DNA from: Baffinella frigidus
Taxonomy: Eukaryota; Cryptophyceae; Cryptomonadales; Baffinellaceae
Reading direction: 5' to 3'
Length of the DNA: 22,561 nt
Assembly: GCA_026770585.1 (NCBI GenBank)
Contig: MU646838.1
Span: 173,159-195,719, forward strand
Shown here: positions 16,054 to 22,561 of the stretch, piece by piece
Layout: each line of letters starts with the position of its first letter
Numbering within the stretch: the first letter of the stretch is position 1
Translations under genes and position numbers: made by a program
The notes under the pieces: generated by a model
Told to the model about the DNA's origin: nothing
Seen by the model: only the letters and a program-made list of their open reading frames with translations
The model's database searches: none

Positions 16054-16247
16054 TCACACTGGCGAGCCTTGTTCTGCTTCGGGGTCCAAGAATTCCGTGA
16101 GCTTTTCCCCGTACTGGTCCGCCGCTTGCTCTGCAGAGACGCAGGGACGCAGGGCGAAGACATCACCGTCCGTTGGATGGTTATACCTCCGGAGAATGGG
16201 TGCTTGTGAATCTCAACGACCTCCCCAACTCGATCCCCGACGCGCAC
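16054..16247 (-). CDS. Two candidate C-terminal exons of an unidentified gene
   Basis: On the minus strand an acceptor (AAATCAG at 16248-16254) opens 16247-16187, encoding VRVGDRVGEVVEIHKHPFSG. The donor GGAG|GTATAA and an acceptor CTCTGCAG enclose a 56-bp intron, and exon 16130-16054 follows in phase, encoding EQAADQYGEKLTEF then LDPEAEQGSPV and stop TGA. The exact phase match, consensus-like sites and acidic hydrophilic tail support real coding. I do not recognise the protein. No upstream exon was found between 16254 and 19712, where telomere-like repeats dominate, so it may be a remnant or have distant exons. Confidence 0.42.
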
Positions 16248-16253
16248 CTGATT

Positions 16254-17150
16254 TAGGTTTGAGGGTTTGGGTTTGAGGTTTAGGGTTTAGGGCGTAGGTT
16301 TAGGGACCCCAAACCTTCAACACTGAAGTCTCAACCTTAAACTCCAAATTCTGAAATCTGAACCCTCAACCCTCAACCCTAAACACTAAAACCTAAACTC
16401 TCAACTCCGAACCCTAAACCTTGAACCGTACACTTGAACCATACACGCCAAACCAAAAATTCTGAACCTTAAACGTCAAGGCTGAACGCTGATCCCCAAA
16501 CCCTTTATCCTAAACCGTGAACACTTAACCTTCAACCCCAAACTCAAAATACCAAACCCTAAACCCTGAACCACAAACCCTAAACCCCACGCCACACGCC
16601 CTCACGCCCTCAACCTTCAACCCTCAACCCTCAACCCAAAATTCTTGACCCTCAACCCTCAACCCTCAACCTCAAACACTAAACCCTGAATAAACCCTGA
16701 ACCCTGAACCCTGAAACCTCAACCCTAACCTCAAACCCCAAATCCTAAACCCTAAACCTCAAACCCTGAATAAACCCCAAACTCTGAACCCTGAATCCTC
16801 AATCCTACCTCAAAACATCTCAACATCAACATCAACCCAAAAACCTGAACCCTAAACCAAAAAAAACTGAAGCCAAAACCTTGAACCCAAACCCCTAAAC
16901 TCTCAACCCTGAACCCTTAACCATGAACTCTAAGCCCTGAACCCAGAACCCTGAACCTTGAACCTTACACCATCCTCGCCAAATCCTCAAAACTCAACCC
17001 ACAACACTAAACAACCCACAAACCCTAAACCCTAAACTTTGAAATCAAAACCCTAAACCAATGAACAATAAATCCTGAACCTTAAAACCCCAAACCCTAA
17101 ACCCTAAACCTCGAACCCTTTACCCTAAATCCCAAACCCTAAACCGAGGA
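16254..17150. repeat. Large degenerate telomere-like array with a strand switch
   Basis: About 900 bp of diverged 7-mers. The first 50 bp read TTTAGGG/TTTGAGG on the plus strand. From about 16305 to 17150 the plus strand reads CCCTAAA, CCTGAAC, CCTCAAC and similar. Divergence is much higher than in the intronic arrays, suggesting greater age. Confidence 0.95.
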
Positions 17151-17156
17151 AATGGC

Positions 17157-17200
17157 TCCAAATAATCGTTGATTTGGTCCGACTCGCAGGGCTGGTGGTC
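17157..17200. repeat. Single arm related to foldback family 2
   Basis: AATAATCGTTGATTTGGTCC followed by GACTCGCAGGGCTGGTGGT resembles the right arm at 6108-6145 at about 80 percent identity. No matching left arm is present, so it is a truncated copy or fossil. Confidence 0.65.
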
Positions 17201-17317
17201 ATTGATCTGGTCTGTTCATTCTGATCAGTTTCACGATAAAAGTTGACGAATTTGTACCTCAAAACAGGGAAATCAACTTCATGTCTCGTCAAATGACGCG
17301 CCCAACTGAGACAGAGC

Positions 17318-17450
17318 TGCAGGGGTACCTCGCTCATACAAAAGCGCCCCCCTCATAGGACCACCGTAGAGCCCTAGGGATAGGTCTACTGTAGGGGGCA
17401 ACCTCCTAGAGGGGGTTGGTTTCGGGTCCTACAGGGGGTTGGTACCCATG
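17318..17450. mobile_element. Foldback element, family 1, copy d, rearranged
   Basis: The left arm (GCAGGGGTACCTCGCTCATA) and core (GGACCACCGTAGAGCCCTAG) are intact. The right arm is replaced by repeated CTAGAGGGGGTTGGT and CTACAGGGGGTTGGT blocks ending near GGTACCCATG. Confidence 0.7.
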
Positions 17451-17962
17451 CAATCTCGGTGGGCCCGAGTTGGTATCAATACAGGTGACTCACGGTAAAT
17501 GGCGGTCATTTTGTTATCATTTTGCCCACCTACTGGGGGTGGGGTGCGGGGAACAAAAGGGAGGAGGGGGGTTCCAGGTATTATCTTGATGGGTTATTCG
17601 AGTAACCCATCATGGGTTTTTCAAGAAATTGTTTGGTACTTGGCTGTGTGGTTATGATACCCAGAGTTAAAGCGAAACGCCTCTGCTTTTTCTTCTTTTT
17701 CTTTATTACTCTTGATACAGCGCCTAAAGACAACGCCTCAACTACCCAGCCTCAGCACCCAGTCCACTACGGAAGGGCGTGTCGTTGGCATATGTTGGGC
17801 GAAATTGAAACCTAATGAACCTCAAGGACTGAGCAGCCACCGAGGTCCTCACGGATGCAGTCCATCTGAACGATTTTTACTAGAATTTTATCCATTGCTA
17901 TTGATTCCAACCGGAGTTTTACCCAAGAATTTGGGGGAAAATATCTTCGATCGCTGCTAAAT
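17451..17962. other. Gene-free, AT-richer spacer with a short palindrome
   Basis: No gene is supported. TGATGGGTTA and TAACCCATCA at 17587-17612 form a 10-bp stem around TTCGAG. The interval is more AT-rich than its surroundings and includes a TTCTTTTTCTTT tract near 17690. Confidence 0.5.
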
Positions 17963-18052
17963 GGACCACCATAGGGCCCTAGGGGGCGGCGGTTTCTTAT
18001 GAGCGAGATACTCCAGTGAAGGGGTACCTCGCTCATAAGAAACTGCCCTTCT
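17963..18052. mobile_element. Foldback element, family 1, copy e, two half copies
   Basis: A right half (GGACCACCATAGGGCCCTAG through TTTCTTATGAGCGAGATACT) is followed directly by the start of another left arm (AGGGGTACCTCGCTCATAAG, then AAACTGCCC). This looks like a head-to-tail junction or recombination product. Confidence 0.7.
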
Positions 18053-18074
18053 CCCTTGCCAGGAGTTATGCTTA

Positions 18075-18480
18075 ATTTGGGTTTTGCGGTTTATGGTTTA
18101 GGGTCAATGGTTCAGGTTTGAGGTTTGAGGGTTCAGGGTTTGGGGTTTGAAGTGTAGAGTTCAGTGTTGAGGGGTCAAAATTCAGGGTTTGGGGTTTGGG
18201 GTTTGGGGTTGAGGGTTTAGGGTTCAGGGTTGAGGGTTCAGGGTGTAGGGTTCACGTTTTGGGGTTAAGGGTTTAGGTTTGAGGTTTGACGGTTCAGGGT
18301 TTGGGGTTCGGAGTGTAGAATTCAGTGTTCAGGGGTCAGAATTCAGGGTTTGGGGTTTGAGGTTAATGGTTAAGGGTCTAGGATTTATGGTTTAGGGTTT
18401 AGGGTGTAGGCTTCACGTTTTGATGTCAAGGTTTTGAGGTTTGAGTGTTCAGAGTTTAGGGTTTGGGGTGTAGGGTGCAG
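18075..18480. repeat. Degenerate telomere-like array (TTTAGGG on plus strand)
   Basis: About 400 bp of TTTAGGG, TTTGGGG and TTCAGGG units, in the opposite orientation to 16305-17150. An internal repeat of roughly 170 bp (GAGGTTTGAGGGTTCAGGG... near 18119 and 18280) shows block duplication. Confidence 0.93.
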
Positions 18481-18506
18481 TGAATTCAGGACAGTAGTCC
18501 CACGCC

Positions 18507-18633
18507 TACAGGGGTGTACACCTCGCTCATCAAACCTCCCCCACCCCCTAGGACCACAATAGGATTCTAGGCATAGTCCTACTGTAGGGTTCTAGGGGGG
18601 TGCGGTTTCTAATGAGCGAGATGCCCCTGCAGG
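18507..18633. mobile_element. Foldback element, family 1, copy f
   Basis: Complete copy. TACAGGGGTGTACACCTCGC opens the left arm and AATGAGCGAGATGCCCCTGC closes the right, with the core GGACCACAATAGGATTCTAG. The arms pair with several mismatches. Confidence 0.82.
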
Positions 18634-19225
18634 GCCGACACGACCATCCTCCGTTAGGTCCTTTAGGTTCTTCGAGCTGCCAATATCCCTCAAGTGGCGA
18701 GTAGGCTCATACGCCCTACCGAAGGGCACTAGGATCTGCCTAGGGCCTCTTGGGGGTCAATGTTGATAGGCGGTTACTGGAACTGGTCTCTTTTTCTCGC
18801 TCGCTCTCTCTCTCTCGCTGTGTGTTTGTCTGCCTGCCTGCATGTATGTGTCTCTCTCCCTCCCGCTGTGTCTCGCTCTGTCTTTCTGTCTGTCTGTCTG
18901 TCTCGCTCTCTTTCTCTCTCCCTCCCTCTTCATCTACACGTCTTCGCCCCCTCTTTCCTCACCAAAGCAGGGTACCCCCTAATCACCCCCCCCCACCCCA
19001 CCCACACCCTGTGCGCATCACTCACTCTCACTACAGCCGTACTGTGCGTGTTTTTATGCCATGTGAGGGAGTCCTGGGAAGTTTCCCTTGCGGATACGAC
19101 TCTCTTGGGTCGCACCTCAATGGCCATCGAGACTCAATTATTCATGGAGACTCAATTATTCTAGAATCTAGTCTCAGGCACTCGAGTGCACTGAGACAGG
19201 CCACCTTTCCGGCCCAAAAGGACTA
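18634..19225. other. Gene-free spacer with a TCTC/TCTG pyrimidine tract
   Basis: CT-rich microsatellite at about 18788-18935. A GCACTCGAGTGC palindrome flanked by TCTCAG and CTGAGA lies at 19172-19196. No supported gene. Confidence 0.55.
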
Positions 19226-19338
19226 GCTCTGCCTGAGTAAAACTGGGCTCGCTATCAAAGCATTTAAATTGCTCTTTTGTACAGGAGTTTCTGCTCTGAA
19301 TGTGTTTTATGGCGAGCCGAGTTTTACCCAGGCAGAAC
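19226..19338. mobile_element. Foldback sequence, about 50-bp arms
   Basis: The left arm begins CTCTGCCTGAGTAAAACTGG and the right arm ends CCGAGTTTTACCCAGGCAGA, nearly complementary for the outer 27 bp and more weakly inward (AAAGCATTTAAATTGCTC against GAGTTTCTGCTCTGAATG). Unrelated in sequence to families 1 and 2. Confidence 0.75.
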
Positions 19339-19712
19339 CATGAGGACCAACGAGACACCAGCGTAAGGACGTTTGGCAAAACGGCGAGTGTCAGAGCAGT
19401 CAGGATCCGCCGGCCGTCCTGGCGCAGGAGTGGCCGTGCAACACCGTGGTTGCCTCTGTCCAGAGCGAAAGGAGCACAGAGGCGCCTTTTGCCTCTGGGG
19501 CCCTGGATGCCAGACTCTGCACGGATTCTGTTTGAGGTCCCAGGCGCATGTTCCTGCATTAGATCCACCACAAGCCACCCAGTTGGGCAGGCATCCTCTA
19601 GGCCCTTGAGGTTCTTTTAACTCCCACCGTAGGCGGACACCGGAACTGGTTCTGTAGAAGTCACCTACCGTACATCGGAGTTCCCCACTACGTTCCCTGC
19701 CGACGCATGTTT
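19339..19712. other. Gene-free spacer downstream of the nuclease gene
   Basis: No exon or element could be supported. AGGCGGACACCGGAACTGGT near 19632 resembles AGGCGGTTACTGGAACTGGT near 18769, a possible remnant of a dispersed repeat. Confidence 0.5.
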
Positions 19713-20759
19713 TCACTGTTGCAGGAGGTTCTTCCGTTTGCCCGGGGCAACGGTCGCGTCCTGGTACTCCTGGACCTCGCGCATGTCGAGAGGCGTTGCG
19801 TCGAGAAGCACCACGTCCGTGTAGTGCAGGTCGCTGCAGAAGCCCTGCAAACACCAGTCACATTGCTTCCGGGTTGTCGGAGTACGGGGTAGGAGACAGC
19901 GGTTACGGGTTGTGCGGTTAAGCTGCTTTGATTCTGGGCATTCCTTTTACCACGTACGCGCACGACGGCCATGGTGGGTCCGAAAATACCGTGCAAACAC
20001 ACTCAACCTGACAGGGGCAGCGCCAAACCTCACGCTCTTTCTAGCGGCTGGACCGAGGGGTGGAATGAATGGGACCTGGGCGAAGACAAGCGCGCCGGGG
20101 CCGAAGGCCTGCACGTACTTGGCGGCATGCGCGCGCGCCTTGCCGATCGGCAACCGTTCGTTGTCTGTGAAATGCGCGCTCCCGTAGAAGTTCTTTGCGT
20201 CGATCCAGTGGACCAGCTTCCCGTTCACGCGAATCGGCTCTTCGGGGAATAAGAAGTCGGGGGTGGGGGGCCGCCCCTTGCGGACCTCGTCCTGCTGCAT
20301 CTTCTCCTTGAACTTGGCGCCCGCCTCCGTGAGGAACTTTTCGATCGCCAGCTCAAAGAGACCCGCACAATTCTGCTGGCCCGCGTCGGTGCCCATGGCG
20401 TTGTGGCCCATCTTCGGGCTCTGCCCAAAGCGCTGGTTCCCGGACGGAAACGAGCGCAGCAGCGTGCGCCGGAGGCTCAGCGCCTGATAGGTCGTCGCGC
20501 CGCACTTTGCTGCGAAGGCTTTGATCTCCTCCTGACGTGCGTCGGGCAGGTCCATCCCCCGGCCAGACTCCCCCTTGCGGTGGAGCACAGAGAGCAGGCG
20601 CCTTTCGATCTGGACCGATGCCACCACGCTGTTACACGGCCACTCCAGCGCCAGGACGGCCGACTTCCCCAGGATGCTCTGCAAACCCTCCTTGACGCTC
20701 GCCATCGCACCAAACAGCGCCACGGTGTTGTCTCGTTGTCCAGCTCCATGAGCCTCCAT
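19713..20759 (-). CDS. CDIN1: CDIN1-like TPD-family nuclease
   Basis: Two exons, 20759-20076 and 19844-19713 (stop TGA), join in phase 0 (GCCCAG|GTCCCA to TTTGCAG|GGCTTC), giving 271 residues, close to the roughly 280 of animal CDIN1 (C15orf41). The C-terminal half has the family pattern: a Leu-rich helix (LFELAIEKFLTEAG), PTPDFLFPEEPIRVNG with TPD at 166-168, then HWIDAKNFYG with D-x-K (IDAK, 186-189), then AKYVQAFGPGALVFAQGF. TPD plus (D/E)xK is the PD-(D/E)xK nuclease-like core of this family. In animals the protein partners codanin-1, linked to histone supply and erythropoiesis; the algal role is unknown. The N-terminal 120 residues were not recognisable. ATG 20759 is the first in-frame ATG. 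The gene is divergent from the hibernation-factor gene 284 bp away. Confidence 0.85.
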
Positions 20760-21043
20760 CGTCACTTATGGAGCTTATGGAGCTTTAATGAACGTCATAT
20801 GGAGCTTATGGAGCTTTAATGAACGTCATCCATCAGCACACACGTTCCCACGTCCTGGTAGACCGAAACGGCATGGCGAGCCCGGCCGCGGGTGCTGGTC
20901 CTGCAGCAGCACAGTTTGACCAGTTCCGTCGGCACCGCTCACACGCGCGCGGGCCCTTGAATTTCCAGATTTTTCGAATTTTCCGGATTTTCACTCAACA
21001 AAACGGGGATTTTTCCAATCCGACGACCAAAATCACACCCACG
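20760..21043. promoter_or_regulatory. Divergent promoter region with a perfect 31-bp tandem repeat
   Basis: ATGGAGCTTATGGAGCTTTA followed by ATGAACGTCAT occurs twice, at 20768-20798 and 20799-20829, 9 bp from the nuclease start. Each unit itself contains ATGGAGCTT twice. Closer to the plus-strand gene lies an AT-rich TTTTTCGAATTTTCCGGATT stretch. Which gene the repeat serves is unknown. Confidence 0.5.
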
Positions 21044-22465
21044 ATGGCCTCCCGATTTGCCGCGTTGGCCGCGATGTCGCTCTCCCTCGGCTCCGTTTCT
21101 TGCTTCGTCGTGCCCATTGGCGCGCCCCTCTCGCTCCGCACAGCTGGATCTGCGCTGGGATCCTGCCTCCATCCGGCCTCTGCGCGCCTCGCCGCGCCTG
21201 CACCTTTCGCCCCTCTCCAGCGATCCCTCGCGTCCCACTCCACCTTCAAGATGGCGGCCGCCGCTGGCGTGCCCATCATCATCACCGGCGTCAACATCGA
21301 GGTGCGCACTCGAGCCCTTCCCCGTGCTTCCCCCCCTTTTCTCTCTCCTCGTTCCCGCTGCAACAACGCGGGAACGCTGCAACAACGCTGCAACAACGCG
21401 GGAACGAGGTTCCGGTGCGGGGCCGTGCGGGGCCGTGCATTTGAGGGCCGCGAACAAGTCGCACGTGACCCAGTGGTGCTTGCCACGGACCGCAGCGGCG
21501 CGGTTTCAGCTCCCTGCTCACCATACCTGCTGACACGCCACTGGTCCTGACATGTTCCTGGTACTGGGGGGCAGTTAACACCTGCCATCAAGACGTATGT
21601 TACCGACAAGGTGGGCAACGCGCTCTCCAAAGTAGGCCGCCGCGTCACGCGCTGCGAAGCCACGCTCACCGTCAACAAGAACCCCTCCATCGAGAAGCCC
21701 GCACAGATTGAGGTACCTCCCCCCCTCCAAAACCTTGGCGCCCAGGCGGGCCAAGGTGGATGCCCCTGAGAAGCAACGGCACGTCTCACTATGCGGCTGA
21801 AACCGAGAAGCACGCCCCAACGCTGCGCCCACACAAGCTGTGCTGACGGTGACACGCGTACGCTCTCTGTGCATCGCGCGCGCGCTGATCCTGTTTGGGG
21901 CTCTGACCTTCCCGGGGTGTCAAACGGCAGATCGTGTACACCGTCAAGGGAAACGTGATGCGCTCTTCAGAGACCACCCACGACATGTGAAACCCTCACC
22001 CGCACCCCTCAACTCTGTAACATGTACCCTGGAACGTAAACCCCAAAACCCCAACCCCTGAATTACAACCCTAAATCCCAAACCCCAAACCCCGAACCCT
22101 AAACCATTCACCCATACTAGGTACGCGTCCATCGACAAAGTGGTAGATTCGATGCGGCGCAAGCTTCGCAACTACAAGGTGCCGCCCCGCCCCGCCCCAG
22201 CCCCCTGCCACCCCTGCTACCGTGTCGGTACATAAAAAAAAAGGACAGCCCCGCCGTGTCCGCTGCCCCATGTTTCTCCTCCGACCCCTTCCCTGCAATC
22301 CTCTCCGGGCCTCTCATCTCACACGCGAGGGGAATGCGTGTGGTGGACGGTGATTGAGAGGGGGCGGGATGAATGGTGCAGGAAAGGATCATCGATGCGC
22401 ACCGGCAGAGCAAGCCCTTGGCCGCGGACTTCGATGATGCCGAGATTGAGGACTTCAAGCTCTCG
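21044..22465 (+). CDS. PSRP1: Plastid-targeted ribosome hibernation factor (HPF/PSRP1 family), 3' end outside window
   Basis: Exons 21044-21301, 21575-21712, 21931-21986, 22121-22178 and 22382-22465 all join in phase. Residues 1-20 are a signal peptide (MASRFAALAAMSLSLGSVSC) followed by FVVPIGAPL and an Arg/Ser/Ala-rich transit peptide to about residue 69. The mature N-domain has the family order: VPIIITGVNIELTPAIKTYV, DKVGNALSKVGRRVTRCEA, LTVNKNPSIEKP, IVYTVKGNVMRSS, THDMYASIDKVVDSMRRKLR, NYKERI. The family binds the small ribosomal subunit in the decoding region and silences or protects ribosomes; long forms carry a C-terminal dimerisation domain. The linker (SKPLAADFDDAEIEDFKLS) suggests the long form, with its C-domain beyond the window. 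The Phe after the signal peptide is the hallmark of red-lineage complex plastid targeting. Confidence 0.93.
21357..21411 (+). repeat. CGCTGCAACAACGCGGGAA microrepeat
   Basis: Three copies or partial copies of GCTGCAACAACGCGGGAAC within intron 1 of the hibernation-factor gene. Confidence 0.85.
22030..22110 (+). repeat. Short telomere-like CCCTAAA stretch in hibernation-factor intron 3
   Basis: AACCCCAAAACCCC, CCCTAAATCCC and CCCTAAACC units end about 10 bp before the acceptor ATACTAG|G (22120/22121). The sense strand again reads CCCTAAA. Confidence 0.9.
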
Positions 22466-22472
22466 GTGCCTA

Positions 22473-22561
22473 CCTCTCTCTCTCTCCTCTCTCCTCTCTC
22501 CTCTCTCCTCTCTCCTCTCTCCCCTCACCTCTCCCCTATCCCCTCTCCCCTCTCCCCTCTC
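22473..22561 (+). repeat. CTCTCCTCT pyrimidine microsatellite
   Basis: Tandem TCTCC units following the exon 5 donor (TCG|GTGCCT) and running to the window edge. Confidence 0.95.

Noticed and set aside
20819-21550. Single 243-residue open frame at the hibernation-factor start
   Set aside because: It reads through the exon 1 donor at 21301 into intron. The family sequence resumes at 21575 (LTPAIKTYV), so the spliced model is preferred and ATG 21044 is the likely start.
1-22561. tRNA, rRNA or other structured RNA genes
   Set aside because: No cloverleaf, rRNA segment or snRNA signature was recognised by eye. The strong hairpins are explained by the foldback elements. A covariance-model scan would be decisive.

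Overview
The window is nuclear DNA of a eukaryotic alga. The genes are cut by many spliceosomal introns, the DNA is GC-rich, plant-type telomere-like repeats (CCCTAAA / TTTAGGG) lie scattered through introns and spacers, and one gene product carries a bipartite plastid-targeting leader. That leader is a signal peptide ending just before a Phe (SVSC|FVVP), followed by a Ser/Ala/Pro/Arg-rich transit peptide. This points to an alga with a complex, red-derived plastid (cryptophyte, haptophyte or stramenopile type). I cannot name the species.

Layout. 1-1.2 kb: GATA microsatellite, foldback (inverted-repeat) elements, no gene. 1.3-3.5 kb, minus strand: exons of an aspartic protease N-lobe carrying the DTGSS site, with a possible coiled-coil exon and a possible upstream exon. 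3.7-6.8 kb, minus strand: four clean exons of a pepsin-family (A1) protein with a signal peptide, the DSGTS site and the C-lobe, but no first catalytic Asp. 7.0-15.6 kb, plus strand: a nearly complete 18-exon CLPTM1-family multi-pass membrane protein, divergent from the protease across 192 bp. 15.6-19.7 kb: an accessory stretch of foldback elements and degenerate telomere-like arrays, with two orphan C-terminal exons on the minus strand. 19.7-20.8 kb, minus strand: a two-exon CDIN1-like TPD nuclease. 21.0-22.5 kb, plus strand: the first five exons of a plastid-targeted ribosome hibernation factor, divergent from the nuclease and running off the right end.

The most unusual property is in the introns. 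In at least eight of them the DNA next to a splice site, taking in the last or first 10-45 nt of the exon plus the 5' or 3' splice site, is repeated as diverged copies inside the intron, from one copy to about ten. Several copies still encode the exon peptide, and in one case all seven differences are synonymous. That copy lies in frame with the real exon and could act as an alternative 3' splice site. I found no operon-like cooperation. The two head-to-head gene pairs may share promoters.

Exon boundaries were read by eye from GT/GC-AG sites, phase and family alignment recalled from knowledge. No search was run. Two CLPTM1 junctions (exons 4/5 and 13/14) are unresolved.
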